A DNA stretch of 64,000 nucleotides. Origin: Eudorina sp. 2006-703-Eu-15 (Eukaryota; Chlorophyta; Chlorophyceae; Chlamydomonadales; Volvocaceae). The translations under genes were made by a program, and so were the position numbers. The DNA lies in contig BDSI01000088.1 of NCBI GenBank assembly GCA_003117195.1, positions 124,001 to 188,000 on the forward strand, written 5' to 3'. Below the pieces are notes generated by a model that made no database searches, was not told the DNA's origin, and worked only from the letters and a program-made list of their open reading frames with translations. Shown in pieces: positions 47,601 through 58,348 of this stretch (position 1 is the first letter of the stretch; the number at the start of each line of letters is the position of its first letter).

Positions 47601-48654
47601 CGCCGAGCCGAAGGCGGGGGAGGCAACGGTCGCGGCGGATGAGGGCAAACGGGATGGGACAGCCCCGGCGCAGGAGCTGCATCCTGGGGCAACGCCCCGG
47701 CCGTCCGTGCCTGCGAGCGGGTCCGGGCCAGACGTCGCTGCTGCGGAAGACACCCCGGCCTGGTCCACTCCCGCCAGCAACACCGGCGGCCGAGGCACCG
47801 CACACGAAGGCGGTGGCATGGCCGAGTCGCCCCCGTTGAGCGCCGTCGGTGGCGGCACGGGCAGCAGCGGCAGGGCTGGGAGCAGCACCAGCAGTGTTAG
47901 TTACAGCCACCACTTCCGGCGGTTCCTGGACGCCGCAGACGTGCCCGTCCCGTTCACCGGGGGGCCAGTGCGGCGGCATCGGTTGCTGGAGGCCGCCGCG
48001 GCGGCAGCCGTGGCGGCCGTGGCGGACGGCGGCGGCAGCGCCGACGGCAACAACTGTGCCCGGTCGTATGTTTCGGAGCTGAGTTTTGGCGGTTACCTGT
48101 CGCCGTCACTACAGGGAGGCTCTCGGGAGGGCGATCCAAGATCGCCCGGTGAGGACGATCGGCTGGTGCTGGACGAGTTTGACCTGGAGCAGTACGAGCA
48201 GCAGCGACTGGACGAGCAGCAGCACCTGGACGAGCAGGACGTGTTGCTCCTGGACGAGCCCCCGCCAGAAGGAGGCAGTCTGGGTGGCCGTCGCAAGACG
48301 CCGATGCCGGGGTCAGCTGTCCGCAAGGCTGCGGTGGATCCGGCTAGCGGCAGTGAAGGAGGCGTGACGCCGAGTGGCGGCAGTCCGCCTGATCTGGGCG
48401 CTGGGTTGCTGGCCGCGAGGAAGGCGAAGGAACAGGACAGCGGGCGCGATGACGAAGTTGGCTCGTCAGCGGCGCGCTCCTCCGGTGATAAGGACGCGTC
48501 TGGTTGGGCAGTAGGTGTCGTGATGGATTCTTGGTGGAGGCGGATAGGCGACGGATTCGGCTCGAGCACCGACACCGAGTCGGAGGGCGAAGGAGATTCA
48601 GCCATGCCGGCGGAGGATCCGCCACCGCATTCGCCGCCCGCAGCTGCGATTTGA
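35645..48654 (+). CDS. SCAPER: SCAPER orthologue (S-phase cyclin A-associated protein in the ER)
   Basis: A 13-kb gene with at least 25 exons. N-terminal: 35645-35791, 35877-35956, 36232-36334 (DDIYLTCELDCSPAHARTMM, the SCAPER N-domain), 36750-36853 and 37015-37342. The coiled-coil region follows: about 37604-38101, 38344-38489, 38930-39046, 39459-39534 (EVAFINQMLEQDKK), 39928-40028, 40234-40287, 40721-40927 and 41124-41439. The C-terminal helical domain is 41807-41960, 42280-42724, 43143-43253, 43621-43815, 44075-44178, 44510-44624, 44924-44977, 45282-45436, 45658-46201 (LNEVLLLIGFYGVLQPANQD), 46354-46455 and 46867-48654. From 38344 on, phases agree at every junction; joins before 37.6 kb are not all resolved. 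The last exon keeps RFPPEMLPQALAFLERQM, the family C-terminus, then adds about 430 disordered acidic residues. The C2H2 finger of animal and plant SCAPER was not found. Human SCAPER has been tied to cyclin A, the ER and cilia; the role here is inferred by homology only. Confidence 0.9.
39727..39797. repeat. Dispersed repeat copy in SCAPER intron
   Basis: It contains CAAACTATTGG, CCACTCGGC, ATGTCACGCACTCGTG and CTAAGAAACACACAC. It matches 5345-5420 and 59681-59750. It lies between SCAPER exons ending at 39534 and starting at 39928. Confidence 0.7.
41668..41724. repeat. Dispersed repeat end in SCAPER intron
   Basis: ATGGTGAGTATTTTGG, GGTTTGGGTCGGGCGGGT and CCCTAAACAC correspond to the repeat at about 5060-5115. 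The preceding 200 bp are T- and G-rich and may belong to the same element. Confidence 0.5.
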
Positions 48655-48879
48655 GTTTAGACAGTGCCAGCCGGCTCGAAGACCTGCGCTCCATCATCGT
48701 TCATGCCGTACGTTTTTTTAACGAGCAGATGAGGTCAGTTTGGCCGCGGATGAGGTATTAATCTTTTGTTTGTAGTGACTTGGTGACAATTTACAGCATT
48801 ATTACTACAGACACATATTCTTTGTTCGTGTCACCGTGGTCAACTTTATGAAGATTGACTTGACAGAGACCAAAGTGGC

Positions 48880-49381
48880 ATGGCTTCAGACGTCCATGCT
48901 GTTGTTAGTTTCAATGTTGGTGGTCAAACTTTCACAACCATTAGAGAAACGCTTCTGAAAGAAGCTAACTCGCGACTTGCTCTCATCGCACGAGGCCTTC
49001 TAGCGGCAGTTCGGGACCCCTCAAGTGGAGCATACCTGCTGGACCGAGATCCAAAGTACTTCCAATTAATCCTGAACTGGCTGCGAGACGGCTGGTGCCT
49101 GCTCCCTCGGACTCCCGATGAGCGGCGAGAGCTCATTCAGGAAGTCCGCTATTATCAGGCAAGCCTTTGGAAGGAAGCAACATAAAACGCAACGCGGAAG
49201 CTTGATGTGACGTGCAACTTATGGGCTTGCTGTGCAGCTAACCACTTTTGAGGGTTGGTTACGGACCCAAGAGCTGTTATCGGAAACGGGGGCCTACAAC
49301 GCACAGGATGTTCTGGCGATAGAGGTGAGGCAGATCAGGAAACACTGCTACAAGGGGGACTACCCGCCGCGTTGCTTATAA
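48880..49381 (+). CDS. BTB/POZ (T1, KCTD-like) domain protein
   Basis: Two exons, 48880-49158 and 49238-49381, give 140 residues. The first holds a T1-type BTB fold: VVSFNVGGQTFTTIRETLLK, LLDRDPKYFQLILNWLRDG and ELIQEVRYYQ. Such domains oligomerise; KCTD proteins often act as cullin-3 adaptors, but that role is only a family-level inference. The intron has a GC donor (CAG|GCAAGC at 49159), a textbook GC-AG site, with CTGTGCAG at the acceptor. The second exon continues LTTFEGWLRTQELL ... KHCYKGDYPPRCL. Without splicing, the frame would stop after SLWKEAT. The gene begins only 226 bp after the SCAPER stop. Confidence 0.8.
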
Positions 49382-49672
49382 GAGTTAAGAGAACGTTAAC
49401 CTGGTTGGTGTCTGCGCGGCGTACGGCAATGCGCCACATGGATGACAATACGGTCGCCCACCTGGGTATGCGTCTCCGAGCAGCAGCAATGCGCAGGCAG
49501 GGCTGGTGCGGGGCTCAACGTACTTCAGCGATTGTGCAACCCTCCGGTTACTGTGCAGCACCTTGTCCATGAGTGCGCCACGCGTTGGGCGCTGCGTACC
49601 TGCACACAGCATACCTCCCACCGATTTGTTGCCTCATGCATCCACTGCACGACGCAGAGCCCTCAGCCCCGC

Positions 49673-52170
49673 ATGCAACAGCAACACCCCACGTCGATAC
49701 CGCCACCTTTTCAGCTGCCTCCGCAACAGCTCTACCTGGGCCAGCAGGCGCCGACGCAGCAGCCGCACTACAGCCCCTACGGCTACGCGACCTTCGGGTC
49801 ACCTGCCCCGGCGCCAGCGCTGGGCCCCGCATCGCCCCGCGGCCCAGCCAGCACCCTCACCACGGCGGGGTTAGCCACAGCCCGGATAACATCGACGCCC
49901 CCTGCGTGGATGGGGACAGGGCCTCCACCCGGGTCTGCAGGTACTACCTCGTCACTACCTCCCTCATCGCACCACCACAACGGCGCGGCCCTGGGGTCAG
50001 GGTCTCCCTTGAGAGCTCCATCCGCATACGGGCCCGGCGGTGTGCCCCCCGCCTTGATGACCGGTGGCTGGGGCGGTGGCGGCGGCACCGCCGCCGTGGG
50101 AGCGCCGGGCAGCGCCATCGCGTCGCTGCGGGAGGCGTTCCTGTCGGCCACGGCGCCCCAGCGCCCCGCACAGCCTGTGCCGCCATACAGCTTGTCCGCA
50201 ACGGTGAGCCCGGGCCAACACCGTTCGGCCTGCCTACGTTTCGGCACTGGCCCTGTACCCGAGGTTGTTTATTAACCCGTTCTCTGTGAGCCACGTTACG
50301 ATTGCCACATGGGGTTTGCACACACGCTCCCACTTGACCGGGGCCGAGTCAGCTGGCCTGCCTGCATGGTTTCCCGGTGGCCGCAGGCGGAAGAGGCTTC
50401 CAGCTGGACGAGCAAGTACCTCAAGGGCAATGAGCCGCTGCGGGAGCTGGTGAACACGCTGCTGGAGCTGGCGTTCATGGCTCCTCACCGGTGGGTGGGT
50501 GGGTGGTGGGTGGGTGGGTTATAAGGAAACAGCCCAGACACACCCAGTCCGGGTGGGTGGGTGGGTGGTTCGTCCAGCCGGGGAGGAAAAAGGCAGCTGC
50601 CAAGGATCGGCCCTGCACGACGGCCATGACGGAACTTGGGGACGCCCATGCAAACACCAGCGTGAAGGGTGGTATGCCGGCAACACCAGCGAAACTCCTT
50701 AATCGTCGCAGTGGTGGGCGTCGGGGCTCTGTTGCTTAAGGATGCCAGAAAAGCTGTCGTTGTTGCGACACGGAAACAAGGGAAATGGAGACAGGCATGG
50801 CAGCCTGTAGTGCCGCGCGTGGGATCAAGGGCGTGATGCGACAGGGATGCGATGATGAGGGGGTGGGAGAAAGAGATCACCGCATGCAGTACGGAGGAAC
50901 GTCAGCGGCGAACCTGTGCTCCGGGGCCACTGGGTCCGACGGTCAGCCGGCTGGCGGACGGTCGGGAGCTGAACTGCGCAGGCTATGGGATGAGCACGCA
51001 CGGCATTCAGGGATAGGCACATGGGAGTGGATGTTTGACCATCCAGCATCCCGCAAGGTAATCGCCCCCAAAGCTGCATATCCCACAGTGACCATCGACG
51101 TACCTGTGTTCCAAGTACGCATTATGTGCCAAGACACCAAGACACCAAGCGAGCCGGCCTTCAAAACATGCGCGGTCGCCCCCTCACCCAACCGGCTGGC
51201 CATGGCGCACACACACCGCACCGCACCAACCGCTTCGACCCCTTGGGTGGCCTTCCCTTGGTAGGAGCTTGAATGTGGGCAAGGTGCACCTGAGCGTGCA
51301 CGTCGAGTGCGGCCACGGCACCGAGGCCAGCCTGGTGGGCAACAAGGAGGACCAGCTGCGGAGCAAGCTGATGGTGGGTGCGGACGATGCAGAAAAGAAA
51401 GAAAGAAAGCGGGGGAGTGCGAGTACCGTGTACCCGAATGTTTGTTGGAGGCACCGTGGCAGCGATGAGAGTGGGGACCCGTGGGGATTGCGGGTGGGAC
51501 CGCCGGGTGGGGTCCACTGACTGACATACTGTCCACATGTGGAACGGAGCTTGCGGTTGGGGGTTGGGCATCCAGCCCGAGCACCGGCAGCTGGGACGCA
51601 CCCAGGTCACCCGGACGGACGTCCAAGCAGTTCAAGACGCGGGTTCAGGGCGCGTCGGGGATGCCAGATGCAGGGCCAGGGACGAGGCGCCCGACAAATG
51701 GGTGATGGCATACGTGTTGGCGCCCGCCTTGCTGCCCTGCCGCAGGAGGTTCGGGTCAAGGGCGCGCTGGGCTGGATGTTCGAGCTCATCCTCCGACCCA
51801 GCAGTGAGGCGGCGCTGTGGGACAAGTACGGCGGCGTAGCGGCGGCAGTGCAGGTACGTGGAGGGGACAAGCAGGGGGGGGCGTATTCCCGCGAGTCCCG
51901 TCTCTGCTGTCACCGCAGCGCGTCTACCACCACTGATGGCTTGCTTGTTTTCATGTTGCCTAGCAAGTGGAAAAAATCAAACCACTCTCGTCCCGACTGG
52001 CGTTGCGCTGCTCCTGCTGCTGGTGCGCCGCGCAGGACAACTGGTTTGTGTTGGGGGCGATCCTGAAGGACCAGTTCGGTGTGGTGATGGAGGAGGACGC
52101 CGCGTCGCGACCCACCTGCATGGCCTGCCGCCGCACCTGCCTCTCCATCATCCTCAAAAAAATCTACTAA
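49673..52170 (+). CDS. Unrecognised protein with Gln/Pro/Gly-rich N-terminus
   Basis: Five exons join in phase to about 328 residues: 49673-50203, 50387-50490, 51265-51373, 51746-51853 and 52036-52170. The first 170 residues are low complexity (Gln, Pro, Ala, Gly). The rest looks globular: TSKYLKGNEPLRELVNTLLE, LNVGKVHLSVHVECGHG, NKEDQLRSKLM, GALGWMFELILRPSSEAALW and DNWFVLGAILKDQFGV, ending with a Cys-rich TCMACRRTC that could bind metal. I do not recognise the family. The second intron starts inside a (GGGT)n tract. The 3' end is uncertain: a strong branch point and acceptor (TACTAAC...GCAG) follow immediately after the proposed stop, so the last exon may be spliced differently. Confidence 0.55.
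50487..50575 (+). repeat. (GGGT)n tracts at a splice donor
   Basis: GGTGGGTGGGTGGG-type repeats at about 50490-50520 and again at 50552-50571 lie at the start of intron 2 of the unrecognised gene, overlapping its GT donor. The repeats have G-quadruplex potential in the RNA-like strand. Confidence 0.7.
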
Positions 52171-53963
52171 CCGCCGGCGCAGCCGAAGAAACAACTGCCT
52201 CCGACTACCATTGACGTGCGCGTCTCCTACTGCCTGGCGTCGCAGCCGCTGGCAGCGCGCCGCACGCGCTCAGACACTGGCATGCGGCGCGAGCGCTTAG
52301 TGCGGCTGCTGCCGCGTGCAAGAAGTCAACACGACGTGCGGATAAAGTATGTGAGCGAGTGATCTGTATCGTGAAGCGTGATCCCGGAGCGGAACGACGC
52401 CCCTAGTGGCCCCGTAGCAGCCCATGGACCCGGAGAGGATGTCCATCCGGGATCAAGGGGACCGAGCACCAAGCGCTCTGATGATGGCATTCCATCAAGC
52501 GGCCGCCGATGCCTCGGAGGTAGACCTTTCAAAATTCAATGCATTTTCACGTGTGACGGCAACCTGACATTGTTTTCATGGACTTGTGGGTTTTGTGTGT
52601 GGGCAGGTCGAAATGCTATCGTGGACTTGTGGAGAAGATGGCGGCGCTGCATTGGCAGGAATGCGCACTGCACGCGAAGTCCTTGTGTTGCATGGGAATG
52701 GGCCTACCAATTTTTGCCCGATGATGCGGGGAATGTCATGGAGTGTGGAATCACGGTTACGGCAGATAGGCTTGTGTACGGCAAGTGTGGTGCGTCATCG
52801 CGGGACCAGCGACGCCCTGAGGTGAACACCAGGAGATCCAAGTGGCGGATTGCCGTTGTCTGGTCGTGTACGGCCGCTTAGGACATGGGGCTGGCCGTGT
52901 GCGGCCGCTTAGAGCATGGGCACGAAGCGTGAGGTAACTCCCGGGGAGCCGCTGTGGGGCGGCACCACCCACTCGCCGTCGAGTTAGCACCGAACATCGG
53001 CCGATTCGTGCGGATTATCACTCGAGTACTGAGTACGCCTGAGGACAGCGTTGATACCCATTGCCGGGCGCTGTCCCATTCTTTTGCTATGCAGTTCTTC
53101 ATGGTGTCCTAATGTCGTCTGCGCTGGGATTTGGTAGGTTGAGTATCCGAGAACGCACCGGTCTTCGCATCGAGGTTTAGCTGGATGCAGCACTGGGGTG
53201 ACGTTCGGTGACATGACAAGGAATCCGGGTGTAGCCTTCTGCACAGACTTCAATACAGTACACAATGGGTGTGCCTCATCTTAGAGCTGCGAAACTCGCC
53301 GACAGCCCCCCGGGATAACAGCGTTCCAAAGCCTGGGACGTAAGGCAACGAATCCCACCACCGACAGCTTCCTCACTCAGCAATCTCCGTGCATAACGCC
53401 GTCAGCGACGAGTTCACCTTCGCCCGTGTAATCAGCACATAACGCCGTCGCTATGCTATATTGGCGACTCTTAACGCTGCAAAAAGGCAGACCGGTGGCG
53501 TGGTTCCTGCTCGCACTGCCGCGACCCAGCACTGCAACTGCAGCACCGCCGTTCGGTCACGCAGGCGTCCCTTCTGCCTCAAAACCTGTGCGGAGACCTC
53601 GTATGTGTACGGGCCGCCGACAGGTATCCCTAGTACCCCATCCCACTCATCCCCAATCCTGCATGCATGAACATCCCAAACAGTTGGGGAGCACCGATTA
53701 CGGTGCTTTCACATGCCGCCACGACGTCACCCTCCCACATAGCCTCGGGTGCCCATCAGGGCCCAGTGCGCTGCGCCCCTCACCCGCCGCCGCACCGTGC
53801 AGCGGGGGCTCCTGCGCTGCTCCGCTGCACTGCACTGCAGCGCATCACGTGAGCCCCTCACCGCCCCACCACCACCACCAGCAGCTTCCCTGCTCTCCAC
53901 GGGCTGTCCAGCACCGACCACCCGGGCAGGTCAGGGCGCACCGGAAGCACCAGCAGGGTTCCC
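52171..53963. other. Unassigned 1.8-kb spacer
   Basis: No conserved exon was recognised. A further exon of the upstream gene may begin at about 52192 after a strong acceptor. The 3' UTR of the minus-strand membrane-protein gene should lie at the right end. Confidence 0.35.
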
Positions 53964-55014
53964 TCACAGGTACCCATCCAGCTTGTCCTGCCGCTCGGCC
54001 TCCTCGTTGAAGCCGTTGACGCCCTTCACGAACAGGTACCCTGGAGGAGGGGACCCCAGGAGGAGCGCGGAGCGCAACCAGTTTGCAGTCATCCGTGTCA
54101 TCCCTTGTCTTCCGAAACGCATGGCGGCAGCACACGCTTAGAGAGAGTGTCGCCAGCCGCGCACTTCCGCGCTCTTGAACGATCACCATGGGGGATCACG
54201 ATGACGCAGAGTCGGCATCAGGCATGCCGACAGGTTCAAGCAGTGTAAGCGTGTGGCACAACACGCCGCGGAGCGGGCGGAATCAGTTGCCAGCCGCGTT
54301 GACTGGACCCTCCGGATCTATGCCCCCCGCGGCAAATCCCAAACGAAGCTTTCGGTGAAATCTGATGGCGTGGCAGTGTGGAAATGCTCAGGGCTCCATC
54401 ACATATGGTTACACGCGACGGATTGTGCTGGCTAAAGCAGTTTCAAAAGCGAAGGACAACTAGACATCTAGGATCATAGCGCACTCGTTCGGCAAAGGGA
54501 ATGTTCTTACCCGCCGTGGGGAAGCCGGTCACCGCGAAGAAGAGCAGAATCGGCGCCCAAAGAGGGCTGTCGGGATATACGACACCGAAGATGGGATTGC
54601 GATCCACAAACTCAAAGATAGATCCCACGGCAGCAATTGATGTGAAAATGGAGAATAGGAGGTACAGCGGCCACGGTAGCCCCGATGCGCCTTGCTGAGC
54701 TTGGAGCTCGCGCTCCTTCTCCCGACGAATCCACGGTGGAAGTTCCTCGTCATCTTGTCCGGCCTGGTGACAACGACATGAAAGTGACAGTGCCGATGTA
54801 ACCCTCAAATTTAACGAGTCATCGCCAACGCTCTGTATCGACAACGCACCGGCTTGGGAGGCGACTGCTGGTCGGGTTGTGCGCGGGCCAAAAATCCACT
54901 TCTTATGTGAACGCGGGCAATCTTCGATCCCAGTACATTCCTTGGTGCAACCAAGGTGCTCCTGGAGGATTGCCGCACACAACACCGACCGCTTGCATTT
55001 GCTACGACAAGCAT
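53964..55014 (-). CDS. Conserved plastid-type membrane protein
   Basis: Three exons, 55014-54850, 54763-54511 and 54040-53964, join in phase to 164 residues. The first about 50 residues are Ser/Arg/Ala-rich with few acids (MLVVANASGRCC...), typical of an algal chloroplast transit peptide. The mature part starts with the charged DDEELPPWIRREKERELQAQ. Two hydrophobic segments follow: LPWPLYLLFSIFTSIAAVGS and SPLWAPILLFFAVTGFPTAG. It ends with the soluble tail GYLFVKGVNGFNEEAERQD. I recall this pattern from small conserved proteins of photosynthetic eukaryotes, but no function can be named. The gene shares a 352-bp divergent spacer with the ELIP gene, consistent with a chloroplast role. Confidence 0.8.
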
Positions 55015-55366
55015 TTTCGTTACCACTGGATTATTTCAATTGAGTTGATGTGGGTCAGTTATCTGCATGGTATCAGTTTGGCGAACAGCATACTTTATTA
55101 AAGATACAGTACGACAAGGTTTGGTTGGGCCACACAACCTCAACGGCAAGCGGATGGGATATTTGCCATTTCCAGGAAAAACGGTTTACTTCGGCATGAT
55201 ATGCACTTTATTCACTCCTTTCCACAGTTTCCCGAAGACCGCGCACAGCTCGCAACATCTACCCTGCCCCATAACCTCAGAAACTTTGGCTGCTAGGTTT
55301 GCAAAAGTCAGCTGCTTTACTTACAAGTGAGCCAATTAGAAGGAACTAGTAGTAACGTTGGTAGAA
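55015..55366. promoter_or_regulatory. Shared promoter of plastid membrane protein and ELIP
   Basis: The two start codons are 352 bp apart and face away from each other. The spacer is AT-richer than its surroundings and includes TACTTTATTAAAG near 55090. Light-responsive co-regulation is an inference from the identity of the ELIP gene; no specific element is claimed. Confidence 0.5.
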
Positions 55367-56712
55367 ATGCAGAGCCTCGTAACTCGCCATCAACACCTGT
55401 GGGCAAGACAAAACTCAAGTAGGCACCAGCCTGCACTGCTCAGGAACCCACGTCCTCCTCAAACAAATACCACTACTCCTCAAGCATCCTCCTCAAGCAA
55501 TGTTGCACCTCCGGCGAGCGTGCCCTCCGCGTCCACGCGACGGGATTACAGCGTCAGCTTGTTTGGTGAGTGCGATTTGCTGGACGCAGTCCAATTGGTG
55601 TATCGCGCAGTTAGTGTCTAGTCAGCGAAACCCAGCGAACCTCTCAGCTCATCGTGGGATCATGTCCGTATCCGACGGACGGATAGGGGTCCTTCCATAC
55701 CCAGCATGTCGGATCCAATACTCTTTCTTCACGAGCCCCACATCTCCTACCAACCGAGGAAAGCGCTATGTGTTTCACGCCGCTGCATGTCTCTGTGTAA
55801 GGGTCGAGCGCCTGGTCGCAGTGTGGGGTACCTGCCCACGCAGCATGCCTCAATGGCGCCCCATGCGGTATGCACGGCATGCGTTGTGTTGCTTACGGTA
55901 TTCCCTGCTACACCGGGTATATGAGACCTTCCAACCTCACAGTCCTACTCCGCTGTCCGCGTCTCATCCTCGACCCCAGACGCGCTGCGATTCAACGGTC
56001 CTGCTCCCGAGCTCATCAATGGCCGCCTGGCCATGCTCGGTCTGGTGGCGGGCGCCTGGGAGGAGACTCAGTCGGGTCTGACGATAGCGCAGCAGGCCGC
56101 ACAGCTGCCGCTGTCGGAGCTGCTGCTGCTGGCGCTGTGGGTGTGGGCTTCCTTGGTGCCCATCCTCAAGGGGGCGAAGATGGAGGCCTTCGGTGAGTGG
56201 GCCGCTGAACCCTCGGCGCGCAGGTCATGGCGACACTGGACGACGGTCTCCCTCTCCGCGACGATTTAACTTCCCAATGGGCGGGCTCCGGATGGCACCG
56301 AAATGGCAGCCAACGTGAAGCGCAAGGGTTGCATGCACACCTCCGTGTCTCTGCGTGTCCTAGGCAGTCTGAGTGGGGCCGGTGCCGCGGGAGGGGGTTA
56401 CGGTCTAGTGTACCAACGACGCCTCGGTGGGTCCATCCGCTGTGGCGTCGTCGCGACTGCGGCCCGGGCGGCAACCAACGAGCGCCTGCTGGCTGTGTCG
56501 GGTAGTATGCTAGGAACGTCCATGATTGTGGTTGAAGCGCTGCGTGACACGGCCCATTGTACCCACTGGACCCCTTCTCCTTCCCCCGATGCGATGCGCC
56601 TGTCGCAGGTTGGTTCTCGCCCCGGGCGGAGATCACCAACGGGCGGGCGGCCATGTTGGGCATTGCGGTGCTGCTGCTCCTGGAGGACATGGCGGGGGTG
56701 CCCTTCTTCTGA
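55367..56712 (+). CDS. Early light-induced protein (ELIP/LHC-like, three helices)
   Basis: Three exons, 55367-55565, 55980-56192 and 56609-56712, join in phase to 171 residues. ELIPs are thylakoid proteins related to chlorophyll a/b-binding antennae that accumulate under light stress and protect against photo-oxidation. Exon 1 encodes a Ser/Thr/Gln-rich transit peptide. Helix 1 is APELINGRLAMLGLVAGAWE with the Glu-Asn-Arg chlorophyll-binding pattern. Helix 2 is ELLLLALWVWASLVPILKGA. Helix 3 is AEITNGRAAMLGIAVLLLLE with the matching Glu-Asn-Arg pattern, followed by VPFF and stop. Length and layout fit the family. It is divergent from the neighbouring plastid membrane-protein gene. Confidence 0.93.
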
Positions 56713-58326
56713 AGGGGATGGAGCTGGGGTTGCACCTGGCACGGGCGCGCGTGCCCGTACTTCGGCCCTTTGATTCGGGAATGGGTTCACGGACTGGCCG
56801 CTCGTTGTCACTGGCACGGTCATCTCACGGATGGATGGAGCGCTGGTTGGGCAGCCGGGGATGCGGTGTTGACGGGTGTCTGACATCGCATTCCAGAATT
56901 CGAATGCCCACATTTCGCCTGGTTCTCGATTTGTGTGAGCGGGGGACGTGGCTTGTCGTTAGGGCGACAGTTCAAGAAATGTTCTCGGTGGGCGGCATCG
57001 GGGTCGCGTACTCCGCTCGTACTCGTATCTGGGTTCACTCCCTGGATCCCGTTCCCCTGGAGGCCGTCGTCTTATCGCGATCATGATAAGCAGCTTCGTG
57101 TAGATATCGGTAGATACGGTATCAGGCATGGCAATCAAAGCGAGAACGGAGGGAGGCTTCCGCATCGTAAATCGCACAAGTGACAGCTCGGTTCTCATCG
57201 GTAATGGCGCCGTCAACCGACACGTGCTGGAAGGCTCAGCACCAGGCAGCAGCAGCTCTACGCCCGGACGGCGCGAAGTACGGTATAGCCCACCTCAGCC
57301 GATAATCAGGGGACGCCAACCGTGATGAGCTCCCGGTATCCCCATCCCCGCGCGGAACGCTTTCTTGTCTCCTGATCCGGCACAGTGGCCCTATTGAACT
57401 ATTTGTGAGATGCTATCACGTGCAGAGGGCGCCTTTATGCCCCGCCCCCTTAAGGGCGTTGTGCTTTGGTCTGTTTGGGCCGTTGTGTCTGGGGACGGCG
57501 ACCCGGCGCTTAAGGCTCGTGCGGGCTCATTCGGCTGTTGGCAGGGAACGGGGTAACATCAGGTGACCTCCAACGACCGTCTCACGGAAGGCATTCGGTG
57601 TGCAGGTGTTACTTGCAACCTCTCGCAGTCACGTGCGCAGTCCGTAGCTCCGTACCTGTCCGTCTGACGCGAGTCCGGGCGAGGCCTTTCGGCCATCACA
57701 GCAGCAGCTCACGTGCCTTGCTGGAAGTTTGTTGCTTGTTGGGCTTTCATGAGCATCTGAGCTGGTCGGCCTGCGCAATTCACGGGGCTGCCTGGAGTTT
57801 TGCTGGGATTGCAGGATCATCTGGGCTCGAGAGTAGGGCAACTTGTATGCGGTGTTCTTCAGTTGATCATCATTTTGCGGGCCTGGCGCTTCGATTCACT
57901 GCGGCCAGCCAGCCGCTTGGGTGGTTTCGCGCAGAAGCGCAGCGTCTCCACTCTCCAGGCCGTCGGTTTCCAGCATTTCCAGCATTTTGACCAGGCAGCC
58001 AAGGTGGAACGGGAGCAACAAACACAGACCGGCATCGTGTGCGCTGCGCGGCGGCATGGTTGGCTAAAGCGCTAAACACAATACAGCACATACACGGGTC
58101 ATGCGCCGCCATTCGCTGCCGAGTTCGAATGCATGATGAGCCTCTTGAAGCTTATAACACACAAACGTCAAAACGTCAATGCAACTTGCACCGGGAGAAA
58201 TGATGACGAGTGGAAGGGCATCCGGACACTGGCGACCAGCAGTCAACTCCGGATATTGAAAAGCTTTTCATGCGAAGACTACGTTACAAAAGAATACCTG
58301 CACGCAGAGAAATAACGTCTTCGTGA

Positions 58327-58348
58327 TAGGGTAGGGTAGGGTAGGGTT
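58327..58348. repeat. Four TAGGG units
   Basis: Four perfect tandem TAGGG units followed by TT. They resemble, but are not identical to, the TTTAGGG/TTTTAGGG telomere repeats of plants and green algae. They could be a chance microsatellite or a degenerate interstitial telomere remnant. Confidence 0.7.
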
